DNA from: Aquimarina sp. MMG016
Lineage (GTDB): Bacteria > Bacteroidota > Bacteroidia > Flavobacteriales > Flavobacteriaceae
Length of the DNA: 64,000 nucleotides
Assembly: GCF_018100805.1 (NCBI RefSeq)
Contig: NZ_JAGJEA010000007.1
Coordinates: 1-64,000, forward strand
Direction: 5' to 3'
This document shows, in pieces, positions 37,201-47,057 of this stretch; within the stretch, counting starts at the first letter, position 1; each line of letters begins with the position of its first letter. The position numbers were made by a program, and so were the translations under genes. The notes below the pieces were generated by a model. That model was not told the DNA's origin, searched no databases, and saw only the letters and a program-made list of their open reading frames with translations.

Positions 37201-38091
37201 ATGAAATTTGGCAAAGTAGACCATCCTGAATTAGTAGATTTTGTATTACCTATTGATCACCCCGATACGGAACAAGTTTTGAAAAAAACTAATACAAAGA
37301 ATTTTTCGGTATATGTAGGTTGTGCTAAATGGAATAAGCAAGATCTTAAAGGTTTTTATCCTAGAGGCACCAAAGATGAATTAGAGTATTATTCAAGACA
37401 GTTCAATAGTATAGAACTCAATGCAACTTTTTACAGAATTTTTTCGGAAGATCAATTTAAAAAATGGTATGATAAAACGCCAGATGGTTTTAAGTTTTTC
37501 CCTAAACTGGTGCAAAATATTTCACACCTTAAAAGGTTAAATGATGATGTGCAACCTTATGTGGATGAATATTTATCTAATGTTATTCATTTAAAAGAAA
37601 AACTGGGGACTATTTTTTTACAGATGCACAGCAATTTTGCACCAAAGAATTTTGATAGAGTCATTAAATTTGTAGAACATTGGCCAAAGGAGATCAGATT
37701 GGCAATTGAGTTCAGGCATACAGATTGGTTTAATGATGAAACGGTGGCTAATGAACTTTATGATTTATTAGAGTATAATAGAGTTGCTAATATCATTACA
37801 GATTCAGCCGGAAGAAGAGACTTATTACATATGCGGTTAACCAATGATGAGGCTTTTGTACGATATGTTGGTGCCAATCATGAATCTGATTATTCTAGAT
37901 TAGATGATTGGGTAAAAAGGTTAGGAGAGTGGAAAAAACACGGAATCAATCATATTCATTTTTTTGTACATCAAAACATTGAGAAAGAATCTCCATTACT
38001 TTCAAAATATTTTATTGAAAAATTGAATAAAGAGCTGAATATATCGCTTACTCTTCCTAACCATGGGTATAGTGGTCTGGAGCTTTTTTAA
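37201..38091 (+). CDS. DUF72 domain-containing protein (YecE-like)
   Basis: This 296-residue protein of the TIM-barrel-like DUF72 family has characteristic blocks VYVGCAKWNKQDLKGFYP near residues 37-54, YYSRQFNSIELNATFYRI near residues 62-79, FKFFPKLVQNISH, and LAIEFRHTDWF near residue 168. The conserved Glu, His and Asn residues suggest a hydrolase-like pocket, but no activity is established. It is longer at the N-terminus than YecE by about 35 residues. It is a single gene. Confidence 0.85.
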   Translation: MKFGKVDHPELVDFVLPIDHPDTEQVLKKTNTKNFSVYVGCAKWNKQDLKGFYPRGTKDELEYYSRQFNSIELNATFYRIFSEDQFKKWYDKTPDGFKFFPKLVQNISHLKRLNDDVQPYVDEYLSNVIHLKEKLGTIFLQMHSNFAPKNFDRVIKFVEHWPKEIRLAIEFRHTDWFNDETVANELYDLLEYNRVANIITDSAGRRDLLHMRLTNDEAFVRYVGANHESDYSRLDDWVKRLGEWKKHGINHIHFFVHQNIEKESPLLSKYFIEKLNKELNISLTLPNHGYSGLELF

Positions 38092-38286
38092 ATCGAGATA
38101 AAAGATTATTGAAGTAGAATTAGTGATTTAAATGTTAAAAAAACAATTTTATTTGGTTTTTTAACGATGTTTTATGTATCTTGTCGATGTTTTTAAAATA
38201 CAACCTTATAAAAGCTTTATGAGCTTAATAAGAAAAGGTTTCTTTGAGAAACTAAAATTAAAAGCATAACCATAATCCCCTAGAAT

Positions 38287-38664
38287 ATGACTAAACTTCT
38301 ACACTACACCTCACTACTTTTAATGTTTTTTGGATCTACTGTGTTATATTCGCAGAGTAACTCTGTGTCTGATGAAAATAACACTTCCTATTCTTTAGAT
38401 TTACATATTGATCACAAAGAACATCATGTTTCTCACAAGAAAGTTTTTTCTTACAATTTTTTTAATGTAACAAACACCCACTTTCTACTTCATGATGACC
38501 AGGAACACGCTCATAAACTAACTGAGATGGATATCATTTCATCTGATGAAGGATTTGATTTTAATTGTTCTGGTGGTTTTTGTATGAATAAATCTCATTA
38601 TCATAAAAGAGGATTAACACCAAAGAAGCAACTTTTTGGATATTTTATGAGTATCGCTTGCTAA
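38287..38664 (+). CDS. Small exported His-rich protein of unknown function
   Basis: This 125-residue protein has a signal peptide (YTSLLLMFFGSTVLYSQ, cleavage near residue 23). The mature part is rich in histidine (HIDHKEHHVSHKK, HDDQEHAHKL, NKSHYHKRG) and has Cys residues in FNCSGGFCMNK plus one as the very last residue. This composition suggests metal binding in the periplasm or at the surface, but I recognise no family. A DEAD-box gene follows after 67 bases with its own promoter box. Confidence 0.55.
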   Translation: MTKLLHYTSLLLMFFGSTVLYSQSNSVSDENNTSYSLDLHIDHKEHHVSHKKVFSYNFFNVTNTHFLLHDDQEHAHKLTEMDIISSDEGFDFNCSGGFCMNKSHYHKRGLTPKKQLFGYFMSIAC

Positions 38665-38705
38665 GAATCTTACGTTTTATTTGATTATGTATGAATGTAT
38701 TCAGT

Positions 38706-38713
38706 TACTTTTG
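38706..38713 (+). promoter_or_regulatory. -7 promoter box of the DEAD-box helicase gene
   Basis: TACTTTTG matches TAnnTTTG and lies 18 bases before the ATG at 38732. Confidence 0.45.
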
Positions 38714-38731
38714 TACAAAATCAATTAGACG

Positions 38732-39841
38732 ATGACTTTTTTAGAACTTGGGGTATCAAAAGATTTAAATAAAGGCCTTTCTGCTTTAGGAATTAATACT
38801 CCTACCAAGATTCAGGAGCAGGCAATACCTGTACTTATTAATAATCAAATAGATTTTATTGGTCAGGCACAGACTGGTACAGGAAAAACTGCAGCCTTTG
38901 GTGTACCATTACTTTCTCATATAGACCCAGCTAAAAAAGAGGTTCAAGCTTTAATCCTTGCTCCTACCAGAGAGCTAGGCCAACAAATAGCAAAACAACT
39001 TTTTAAATTCACCAAATACACAGAAAAGATTTTTACAGAATCTGTATATGGAGGAGAAAAAATTGAAAAACAGATCTCCAGGCTTAATCGTCCAACCCAT
39101 ATTGTAGTTGCTACTCCCGGAAGATTAATAGATTTGATAGAACGAAAAGCGGTTGATATTTCTAAGATCAAAACCATTGTAATGGATGAGGCTGATGAAA
39201 TGTTAAGCATGGGATTTAAGAAAGACCTTACTACTATCTTAAGTAAAACTAAGGGATATAGGAATATCTGGCTTTTTTCTGCAACAATGCCATCTTCATT
39301 AAATGAGATCATTAATACCTATGTCAGTCGAGAAGCTATTAGAGTTACTATTGACAGGAATGATGCAGTTAATAAATTGATTGATCACCATTTTGTGATA
39401 GGTGATGATGTCAACAAATTAGATACCTTAACTTACTTCTTGAAATCTCAAAAAAACGGTAGAGGTATTATTTTTACCAAAACTAAAGTGGCAGCCAGAA
39501 CATTATCTAAGCAGTTAATAGCAAAGAATTATGAAGTAGGTTTGCTTGAGGGTGAAATGACTCAAAAGGAACGAGACAAAGTGATGAGAGCTTTTAAGAA
39601 AAAGGATTTACAATTATTGGTTTCTACTGATGTAGCTGCAAGAGGAATTGATGTGGCTAATTTAGCTTTTGTGGTTCATTATCAATTACCAGATCAGATT
39701 GAGTATTATACGCATAGAAGTGGTAGGACCGCCAGGGCTGGAAAAACAGGAGTGTCATTAGCATTAATTGTTAAACAAGAGCTCTCAATTATCAGAGATC
39801 TTGAGAAACAATTAGGTATTAGATTTAGTCAGATTAGATAG
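38732..39841 (+). CDS. DEAD-box RNA helicase (RhlE-like)
   Basis: This 369-residue protein has the full helicase core: Q-motif region TPTKIQEQAIPVL, motif I AQTGTGKT near residue 53, motif II DEADEML near residue 153, motif III SAT, and motif VI HRSGRTARAGKTG near residue 330. The protein stops soon after the core and lacks the basic C-terminal tail of many RhlE proteins. It unwinds short RNA duplexes, probably in ribosome assembly or cold adaptation. It is 122 bases before the T6SS and reads the same way, but I have no reason to count it as part of the system. Confidence 0.88.
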   Translation: MTFLELGVSKDLNKGLSALGINTPTKIQEQAIPVLINNQIDFIGQAQTGTGKTAAFGVPLLSHIDPAKKEVQALILAPTRELGQQIAKQLFKFTKYTEKIFTESVYGGEKIEKQISRLNRPTHIVVATPGRLIDLIERKAVDISKIKTIVMDEADEMLSMGFKKDLTTILSKTKGYRNIWLFSATMPSSLNEIINTYVSREAIRVTIDRNDAVNKLIDHHFVIGDDVNKLDTLTYFLKSQKNGRGIIFTKTKVAARTLSKQLIAKNYEVGLLEGEMTQKERDKVMRAFKKKDLQLLVSTDVAARGIDVANLAFVVHYQLPDQIEYYTHRSGRTARAGKTGVSLALIVKQELSIIRDLEKQLGIRFSQIR

Positions 39842-39905
39842 AGGAATTATTCGTCTAATATGGATAAAATCAAAAAAACTGCAATTCTGCGTTAGTTTAC
39901 CTTAT

Positions 39906-39913
39906 TATTTTTG
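39906..39913 (+). promoter_or_regulatory. -7 promoter box of the tssH-tssB-tssC operon
   Basis: TATTTTTG matches TAnnTTTG and lies 50 bases before the tssH ATG. The -33 region is not convincing. Confidence 0.4.
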
Positions 39914-39963
39914 CTAATTAGTTTGTTATTTGTTTACTTTATGTTTTACGAAAAATTAACTTC

Positions 39964-42444
39964 ATGCAAATCTTAGATTACACATTATCACCAACCGTTT
40001 ATAGTGCGATTCATATAGCGCAATCTATAGCAAAAGAATACCATAATGATAAGTATAATGCGGCGCATTTACTTAAAGCTTTACTCCATAAAGATGCAGG
40101 GTTAAGAGATTTTTTTAGTCAAATTGATGGCGATATCTATTATTATGAAGAGTGGTCAGAGGTTAGGATTGAGGCACTACCTAGAGGTGTTAACATACCG
40201 GATGATATTCAAGGAGATAAATCTATTGAAGCAGTTTTTAATGAAGCAGATACGGTAAAACTGAAATTAGGAGAAGATGAAATCACCACTAAAGCTATAT
40301 TAGTTTCATTATGTACACCAGGAGTAGGATTTTCATATGAACAATTAAAAACATTACCGCTCAAAGCAGACGAACTTCTGATAGCTGCCAACCAAGGAAA
40401 ACCAGCTTCATCAGGAAGTGGAGCAAAAAAAGCATCAAGCTCTGGAGGAATAAAAAGTGTAGATTCCGGAATTTTAGATCAATATTGTATTGATAAAACG
40501 TTTGCTGCAAAAAATAATCAGCTAGAAGATGTTTTCGGTCGTGATGCAGAAGTAAAAATGATTACAGAAATATTAGGAAGACATTCTAAGCCTAATGTTT
40601 TAATTGTAGGTGAACCGGGAGTAGGAAAAACAGTTTTATTAGACAGTTTTGCTGAAGCAGTAACTAATGGCAATGTACCCGCATCTTTGACAAATGCTCA
40701 GATATATGAATTGGATTTTATAAATCTTGTATCTGGAGCTAGTTATAAAAGTGAAGTAGAGGATAGGTTCAAAAAAATAATAGCAGCAGTAAAAGAGTTC
40801 GAAAGGCCAATTTTGTTGATTGATGAACTTAATAACCTTACCAATAAAGATAGTGGGAACCAAGGATTGGTTAACATACTAAAATCTGAACTTGCAAAAG
40901 GCGAAGTTACTTTCATTGCCACAGCAACTAATGATGCATTTAGAAAACATATCGAAACAGATGAAGGATTATCTAGAAGATTTGAGCAAGTTGCCCTAGA
41001 GGAACCTTCAGAAAAAGATACACTAAAGATGATATCTAATACTATCGATAAGTATAAAGAACATCACAGTCTTGCTATTGATGATGATACTATTTCTGAG
41101 GCGATTAGACTTTCTAAAAGATATAATAAAGATAGAAGCTTGCCAGATGCTGCTATAGATTTGATAGACCGAACTATGTCTGCCTCTAGATATATGATTG
41201 AAACTACTGGCGATCAGATTAAGGGATTGTTAGAAGACATAAAAGTTGTAAAAGATAAGGAAGGAATTGATGATGATGAGAAGAATGAGGATGTTCAATG
41301 GCTTTATGATAACCTAAAAAATAAATTTAGTTACCTTTTATTTACTGAGCTTGGCGAAGAAGATACCTTATCTGGATCTGAAAGTTGGGAAAAAGGCTTA
41401 GAAAAAATAGCAAGTATTTTAGAACGTTTTCTGAAGAAGTCTTCAGAAGATAAAACTGAGATAGATAAAAATGATGTATCTGCTACCATCGCTAATAAAA
41501 CAGGAATTCCTGTAGGGAAACTGCAAGCAGATGAAAAAGAGCGTCTCCTAAATATGGAAGATCATATTAAAAAGAGAGTGATAGGTCAGGATCATGCTAT
41601 TAAAACGATTACAGAGGCTGTTCAGGAATCTAGATCGGGGTTAAGTAAGCCAGGGTTACCAACAGGGTCTTTCTTTTTTACAGGTCCAACAGGAACAGGA
41701 AAAACAGAATTGGCTAAATCTTTAGCTGAATTTTTATTTCAAACTGAAGAAGCGATTATTCGGTTTGATATGTCTGAGTTCAAAGAAGAACATTCCGCGG
41801 CATTACTTTATGGAGCTCCTCCGGGATATGTAGGTTATGAAGAAGGAGGTTTATTAGTAAATAAAATAAGACAAAGACCTTATTCTATTGTTCTTTTTGA
41901 CGAAATAGAAAAGGCTCATCCATCGGTATTTGACATATTTTTGCAGATTTTGGATGAAGGTAAATTAAATGATCGTCTCGGAAAAACAGGAGATTTCTCC
42001 AATGCAGTCATTTTATTTACTTCTAATATAGGGAGTGATCACGTAGTGAAATCATTTACAGACGGAATTATCCCTAAGTCTTCTGATCTTTTAGAGTTGA
42101 TGTCAGCACATTTTAGACCAGAATTTTTAGGGCGTTTAACAGAAATTATCCCTTTTGCACCGATTACAAAAGAAAATGTGGTCAAAATATTTAATATTCA
42201 ATTAAAAGACTTACATAAAGCATTAGCTAAGCAAGAAGTTACTTTAGAACTTACTGAAGCAGCTCAGGAATTCCTTGCGTATAAAGGCTTTACACCAAAA
42301 TATGGAGCGAGACCATTAAGAGGTGTTATCAGAACAGATCTTAGAGCTCCGTTGTCTAAGAAGTTAATTACAGGAGAAATAGGAAAAGGATCTAAAGTAC
42401 ATTTAGATGTAAAGGAAGAAAAAATGCAGTGGTCATACCAATAA
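39964..42444 (+). CDS. tssH: T6SS sheath-recycling AAA+ ATPase TssH (ClpV-like)
   Basis: This 826-residue ClpB/ClpV-type ATPase has an N-domain (residues 1-140), D1 with Walker A GEPGVGKT at 216-223 and Walker B ILLIDELNNL, a short middle region near residues 415-475, and D2 with GPTGTGKT at 574-581 and [11 protein letters not shown]. The D1 Walker B continues with N-N where ClpB has H-T, and there is a low-complexity linker near residues 147-165. tssB and tssC follow directly, which identifies it as the T6SS ATPase and not the general disaggregase. It disassembles contracted sheaths in the cytoplasm. Confidence 0.87.
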   Translation: MQILDYTLSPTVYSAIHIAQSIAKEYHNDKYNAAHLLKALLHKDAGLRDFFSQIDGDIYYYEEWSEVRIEALPRGVNIPDDIQGDKSIEAVFNEADTVKLKLGEDEITTKAILVSLCTPGVGFSYEQLKTLPLKADELLIAANQGKPASSGSGAKKASSSGGIKSVDSGILDQYCIDKTFAAKNNQLEDVFGRDAEVKMITEILGRHSKPNVLIVGEPGVGKTVLLDSFAEAVTNGNVPASLTNAQIYELDFINLVSGASYKSEVEDRFKKIIAAVKEFERPILLIDELNNLTNKDSGNQGLVNILKSELAKGEVTFIATATNDAFRKHIETDEGLSRRFEQVALEEPSEKDTLKMISNTIDKYKEHHSLAIDDDTISEAIRLSKRYNKDRSLPDAAIDLIDRTMSASRYMIETTGDQIKGLLEDIKVVKDKEGIDDDEKNEDVQWLYDNLKNKFSYLLFTELGEEDTLSGSESWEKGLEKIASILERFLKKSSEDKTEIDKNDVSATIANKTGIPVGKLQADEKERLLNMEDHIKKRVIGQDHAIKTITEAVQESRSGLSKPGLPTGSFFFTGPTGTGKTELAKSLAEFLFQTEEAIIRFDMSEFKEEHSAALLYGAPPGYVGYEEGGLLVNKIRQRPYSIVLFDEIEKAHPSVFDIFLQILDEGKLNDRLGKTGDFSNAVILFTSNIGSDHVVKSFTDGIIPKSSDLLELMSAHFRPEFLGRLTEIIPFAPITKENVVKIFNIQLKDLHKALAKQEVTLELTEAAQEFLAYKGFTPKYGARPLRGVIRTDLRAPLSKKLITGEIGKGSKVHLDVKEEKMQWSYQ

Positions 42445-42507
42445 AAGTTATGAACTGAAATAAAATTTAGTATATTTATCATAAACAAATCAATTTAGTA
42501 TAGTAAT

Positions 42508-42960
42508 ATGAGCGATAGTAGTTATGGTTTAGGAGGAACAGAAGTAAAAACGGATGCGAGTGAAGCAATTTTGGAGATTGGACAAAATAAAACACTTCTT
42601 GTTCAAAAACTAACACAAGATCAGCCAATCAAACCGGTAATAGTTAATGGCTTAACTTCTGTAGAAAGTGTATTCGAAAATTATAAACCACAGGTTGATG
42701 TGGAATTTGAAGATTCAGATGGTGTAGAAAGTAAAGAGTCGTTGAAGTTTAATAATTTAGGTGATTTTGGTAAAAAGGGAATTATCAATCAAAGTAAATA
42801 TTTGAATGATTTAGATACCGAAAAGGATCAATACCTTAAAGTTGTAAAACAGCTTAAGTCTAATAAGATTTTAAAAACTGCATTAGCTGATCCTGATGCT
42901 AAAGAAGCATTGTTAAGATCCATTCAATCATTAATGGCAGAATTGCAACAAAAAGGTTAA
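42508..42960 (+). CDS. tssB: T6SS contractile sheath small subunit TssB
   Basis: This 150-residue protein has the TssB arrangement: a beta part with KPVIVNGLTSVESVFENYKP near residues 48-67, VDVEFEDSDG, and a helical C-terminus (AKEALLRSIQSLMAELQ). It forms the outer sheath with TssC, the next gene 18 bases downstream. The sequence is of the Bacteroidetes type and diverges from the proteobacterial one. It is 63 bases after tssH, so the three genes are an operon. Confidence 0.87.
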   Translation: MSDSSYGLGGTEVKTDASEAILEIGQNKTLLVQKLTQDQPIKPVIVNGLTSVESVFENYKPQVDVEFEDSDGVESKESLKFNNLGDFGKKGIINQSKYLNDLDTEKDQYLKVVKQLKSNKILKTALADPDAKEALLRSIQSLMAELQQKG

Positions 42961-42978
42961 AAAAGAAATATATTTTAG

Positions 42979-44331
42979 ATGGCAGCAGGTAAACAAGCTC
43001 AAGAGAGTATCAAGATAGAAAATCCTGAAAAGGAATTAAGAATTAATGAAGAGAAATTAGCTAGATATGGTGGTTTTGATTTGTTAGAAGCGTGCATTGA
43101 CGATGTGCAGAACATGAATCCAGATCGTAAAGCGCGTAAAAAAATCTTTCTTACTGAATCTTCAAAAAAACTAGAAAGAGATAGACTTCTAAAAACTTTA
43201 GAAATCTGGAATAATATATTGTCCTCTTCTGATGACATTCCAGCTATGGTAGAAGAGTCTGAAAAAAGATCTGAGATTGCTGGTAAATCATTGGAGAAAA
43301 ATTTGGGAGCCGCTTTGGAGCAAACAAGAGAGCTAGAGCAATCTTATAGGTCTGTAGCGTTATTCTATAAAAATACAGAGTCTTCCAAAGTTAAAAATAT
43401 CAATATCATGAATGCTGAATTAGAGCAACTTAAAGATTTGGATAATACCAGGTTTATTGATGCTATTCAGGAAGAATTGGTACAAGGGTATGACAGGTTG
43501 GATCTTAGAGATAATTACGGTTTATTAGTTATTCCAGGGTATTTAGGTTCTAATAAAGTTGTAGAGAAATGGGCGAAAATTGCCCATGAGAATAAAGTAA
43601 TGATGGTTACAGATTTTGAACATTTAGATGAGCCAGATGATGTAATGGAAATGTTTGAAGCGGCTAATTTAACTGGTGGCGATAAGTACAGATCTAATGT
43701 TATTATGGCCTGTAATTGGTTAGTTGGTAGAGGTAAGCATGATGAAGTAGGAGAAGAAGACGACCTATATGTTCCTCCATCTAGTGCTTTAGCAGGTAAG
43801 GTATATAGAACTCTGATGTCTCAGGTTACTGCGGGTAAAAAGCATGGTGGTATGAATGAAGTGGATGGAGTTCGTTTTGATCTAAAGAAAAGTGAGATTG
43901 CTCAGCTAGAGAAATTAGGATTAGTGCCTATGGTTAATGAATATGGTAAGGTAATGGCATTCTCAGCTAAAACTTTATTTAATGGAGATAACTTAGGGTT
44001 GCAAACATATTCTGTAGTTCGTGTATTTGATTATATAACCAAAGTCTTAATGGATTTCTTAAACCGTAGAGCTTTTGAAAACTTTAATGCAAGAACTCGT
44101 AAAGAACTAATGGGACAAATTGTTAAGTTCTTGGATAGTGTTACTGGTCCGGATCAGTTAATAGAGGATTTCTCAATTAAACGTTTTGAGCAAGATCCAA
44201 ATCAAAAGGATAGAGTATTTCTTGATATACACATGAAACCATATTTCCCGGCTAAAAACTTTATGATCAAAATGGATGGTCAAAAAGGAGATGATGGAAC
44301 GGATTGGGATTCTGATTATGAACAACAATAA
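42979..44331 (+). CDS. tssC: T6SS contractile sheath large subunit TssC
   Basis: This 450-residue protein has TssC-like features: a helical N-terminal part (residues 20-160) and a middle NGLLVIPGYLGSN-like strand block (YGLLVIPGYLGSNKVV near residue 178). Later come CNWLVGRG near residue 247, YVPPSSALAGKVY near residue 264, and the C-terminal strand used for sheath handshaking (DRVFLDIHMKPYFPAKNFMI). With TssB it makes the sheath around the Hcp tube. A terminator follows 26 bases after the stop. Confidence 0.88.
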   Translation: MAAGKQAQESIKIENPEKELRINEEKLARYGGFDLLEACIDDVQNMNPDRKARKKIFLTESSKKLERDRLLKTLEIWNNILSSSDDIPAMVEESEKRSEIAGKSLEKNLGAALEQTRELEQSYRSVALFYKNTESSKVKNINIMNAELEQLKDLDNTRFIDAIQEELVQGYDRLDLRDNYGLLVIPGYLGSNKVVEKWAKIAHENKVMMVTDFEHLDEPDDVMEMFEAANLTGGDKYRSNVIMACNWLVGRGKHDEVGEEDDLYVPPSSALAGKVYRTLMSQVTAGKKHGGMNEVDGVRFDLKKSEIAQLEKLGLVPMVNEYGKVMAFSAKTLFNGDNLGLQTYSVVRVFDYITKVLMDFLNRRAFENFNARTRKELMGQIVKFLDSVTGPDQLIEDFSIKRFEQDPNQKDRVFLDIHMKPYFPAKNFMIKMDGQKGDDGTDWDSDYEQQ

Positions 44332-44356
44332 GTTAATTCTTACTGTATAATATTGG

Positions 44357-44384
44357 AAAGAGCGTTATTAAACGCTCTTTTTTG
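44357..44384 (+). terminator. Terminator of the tssHBC operon
   Basis: A perfect ten-pair stem (44357-44366 with 44371-44380) has a four-base loop and a T-run. It lies between tssC and the converging response regulator gene. Confidence 0.8.
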
Positions 44385-44386
44385 CT

Positions 44387-44761
44387 TTATGAAATACTAG
44401 TATTAATACTAGAAATTGCGTTCAATAGTTTCTGGAAATTTACAGGTTTTGGGAAATATTTGTCAAAACCTACATTAATGAATCTTTGTTCATCTCCCGG
44501 CATTGCATAGGCCGTAACAGCATAAACCGGTATTCCTTGTAGAATATCCATTTTGCGAAATCTTTGTAATAATTCACAACCATCCATCTGATTTAATCCC
44601 AGATTGATATCTACAAGAATAAGATCTAAATGAACGTCGTTTACAATCTTTAAAGCTTGTACTGGTGTATTAGCAATGAATACGGTAGACGCATTTTTAG
44701 AAAGCATCTTATCCATTACTATTGCATTTATTTTGTTATCTTCTACGTATAGTATATTCAT
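44387..44761 (-). CDS. Single-domain response regulator
   Basis: This 124-residue protein consists of one receiver domain with the acidic pocket near residues 7-8 (YVEDN), phosphoacceptor Asp51 (LILVDINLG), the switch Thr in YAVTAYAMPG near residue 82, and Lys in YFPKPVNF near residue 104. No output domain is attached, so it must act by protein contact, for example in a phosphorelay. It overlaps the kinase gene by four bases. It lies inside the T6SS locus. Confidence 0.87.
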   Translation of the reverse strand: MNILYVEDNKINAIVMDKMLSKNASTVFIANTPVQALKIVNDVHLDLILVDINLGLNQMDGCELLQRFRKMDILQGIPVYAVTAYAMPGDEQRFINVGFDKYFPKPVNFQKLLNAISSINTSIS

Positions 44762-46962
44762 AAACTTTTGGGTATTATAATAATAAATTCAGTTCCCTTC
44801 CCTAATTCACTTTTTACTTTTATTTTCCCTCCAAGTATTTCAATATATCGTTTTGATAAACTTAATCCAACACCGGTACCTTCATATTTACGACTTAAAC
44901 CTATACTTTCTTGCATAAAAGGAGTAAAGATTTTATCGATATTTTCTTTTTTTATGCCAATTCCGGTATCTTTTACCGAAATATAAATATTATTTTTAGA
45001 TTGTTTGGTACTAACTTTAATAATAATTTCCCCTTTTTCAGTATACTTAATGGCATTATTAATAATATTATTTAATGCTGGCCTGAATAGGTTTTCATCA
45101 ATGCTAGCAATCGGGCAACTTTCATCTAACATTAATGAATAACTAAGGTCTTTAGCATCAGCCATATGTTTATAGTTTCTATATGAAGTTTCTACAGTAT
45201 AATTCATGTCAATTTCTTCAAAAGACATATTTTGTTGTAAAGCTTCTATTTCACTAAAATTAGATAAATTATCCATGGTCTCTAATAATCTATTTTTACT
45301 CTCTTCCAGATAATTTAATAGTTTATTATGTTCCTTTTTATCCGTTTCTCGAAGTAAAAGTTGACTTATAGTCATTATACCATTAAGAGGAGTTCTAATT
45401 TCATGACTAAAATTGGATAATATGTTTGATTTTAAAGTACTCAACTCTTGCTCTTTGATGTGAGCATCCTGAATCGCTAATTCTGCTAACTTTTGTTCTG
45501 TAATATCGTGGAAACTAACCAGAATTGAATTTACTTTATAGTCATTGTCGAATATTGGAGCGTACTTTGTTTCGAGCCATTGTGTAGCGCCTTGATTTGT
45601 AACACGTTCCACTTCTGCTTTTATAGTATTTCCTTTAAGTACTTCATTAAATGAATTAGCGAATACATTTTTGAAATTTAGAGGCATAACATCGATAAAC
45701 ATGCAAGGTGTCTCATTTGGGTCGATATTAAAATCTCTTTTAATAATTTTTGAGGACTTTTTGTCTGTCATAAGTATCCTACCTTCTTTATCTAATAGAA
45801 TAGTGTATACAAAACCATTATTTACCATGGCTTGTAATCTGTTTTTACTCTCTGATATTATCTTTTTATCGAGCTTCTTTTGATGAACATCAATCAAATT
45901 TCCTATCATTCGAGTAGTCTTACCGGCTTTGTTCTTTTTTCTAAAACCATAGATTTCATAATGTCTGTATTCGCCACTCAGGTGTTTTAATCGATAATAA
46001 TTAAAATAATGTGACCCTTTTTTATCAAGATTATCTAGATGTCTTTTTAAGGCTTTATCCACATCATCAGGGTGTATCATCCCTCTAAAAGTCTCTTCTG
46101 GAACAAAATCTTGCTCTAATGGTAAACCTAGCATTTTTCTAAAATCCACACTGTAAAAAACTACGTTGTCTTTTATCATATGATCAAATAGTCCGGACTT
46201 TATACCTTTCAAAGCTAAATTTTTAGTTTCTTCATTCTGTTTAAGTTTCTCTATATAATGATGACGATCAGTAACATCCGCGATTGTACCATTTACAAAA
46301 ACTACCTCACCTTTATGTATTACGGGATGAGCAACAACTTTTACCCACTTTTCATTTCCTTTTTCGGTTATTATTTTTTCTGTATACTCATACGGTTTTT
46401 TGCTCTTGATCAAAGTACTAAGGTAATTTTCTACCCGTGCTCTATTCTCTTTAGGATAATAACTAGCACCTTTATCACGTGTTAGAGGAGTATTAGGATC
46501 TAATTCTTTGATGAGGTAACATCCTTTTGACCAATACATTTCCTTAGTTTTTGGATTAAAATACCAGGCTCCGGTTTTGGTTAATTTTGAAATAGTAATA
46601 AGTGCTCGATGTTCTTTGTATTCTTCTGTGGTATCAATACCCGCTGCATAGATTAAATTATTATGATAGGTTAGATCAAACTTTAATGCTAAAACACCAT
46701 TTTTTTCTGTAGAAAAACTAAAGCTTTCACTTAGAATAGTATTATTGTCTGATAAATTAGAAACAGTTTTTTTGAAGATGGGCACATCTTCATCAATAAT
46801 AAAATCTACTATATTTTTTCGCTTTTGCTTATCATTCTGAAGAGGAAAAAGAATTTCACATCTACGGTTATAAGAGATAACTTTCCCGTCTCTTTTGAAA
46901 ACAAGAAGGAATAGTAAGGTCTTTTCAGCTAATACACCGAGCTGTTCAAGGGAAAGAGGCAT
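44758..46962 (-). CDS. PAS-domain sensor histidine kinase
   Basis: This 734-residue protein has no transmembrane segment or signal peptide. At least four PAS/PAC modules cover residues 1-490 (for example WVKVVAHPVIHKGEVVFVNG, and DKEGRILMTDKKSSKII near residue 385). The phosphorylated His520 is in SNFSHEIRTPLNGIM. The ATP-binding domain has NNAIKYTEKGEI, DTGIGIKKENI and GTGVGLSLSKRY. It is thus a complete cytoplasmic kinase that may sense a small molecule or redox state. The next gene encodes a lone receiver domain, its probable partner. Both sit between the sheath genes and the rest of the T6SS. Confidence 0.9.
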   Translation of the reverse strand: MPLSLEQLGVLAEKTLLFLLVFKRDGKVISYNRRCEILFPLQNDKQKRKNIVDFIIDEDVPIFKKTVSNLSDNNTILSESFSFSTEKNGVLALKFDLTYHNNLIYAAGIDTTEEYKEHRALITISKLTKTGAWYFNPKTKEMYWSKGCYLIKELDPNTPLTRDKGASYYPKENRARVENYLSTLIKSKKPYEYTEKIITEKGNEKWVKVVAHPVIHKGEVVFVNGTIADVTDRHHYIEKLKQNEETKNLALKGIKSGLFDHMIKDNVVFYSVDFRKMLGLPLEQDFVPEETFRGMIHPDDVDKALKRHLDNLDKKGSHYFNYYRLKHLSGEYRHYEIYGFRKKNKAGKTTRMIGNLIDVHQKKLDKKIISESKNRLQAMVNNGFVYTILLDKEGRILMTDKKSSKIIKRDFNIDPNETPCMFIDVMPLNFKNVFANSFNEVLKGNTIKAEVERVTNQGATQWLETKYAPIFDNDYKVNSILVSFHDITEQKLAELAIQDAHIKEQELSTLKSNILSNFSHEIRTPLNGIMTISQLLLRETDKKEHNKLLNYLEESKNRLLETMDNLSNFSEIEALQQNMSFEEIDMNYTVETSYRNYKHMADAKDLSYSLMLDESCPIASIDENLFRPALNNIINNAIKYTEKGEIIIKVSTKQSKNNIYISVKDTGIGIKKENIDKIFTPFMQESIGLSRKYEGTGVGLSLSKRYIEILGGKIKVKSELGKGTEFIIIIPKSL

Positions 46963-47057
46963 AAATCATTGTTAGTCTAACTTAAAGTTACAAAATGATT
47001 TGGAAATAAAGGAGTAGTAATTCTAAGAATTAAATTAATATCTGAAAATTGGGGAAA

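Noticed and set aside
38732..39841. DEAD-box helicase as part of the T6SS locus
   Set aside because: It has its own promoter box and a 122-base gap, and such helicases are ordinary core genes.
39964..42444. Reading tssH as the general disaggregase ClpB
   Set aside because: tssB and tssC follow in the same operon, the D1 Walker B neighbourhood differs from ClpB and the middle domain is short. The T6SS role explains it better.
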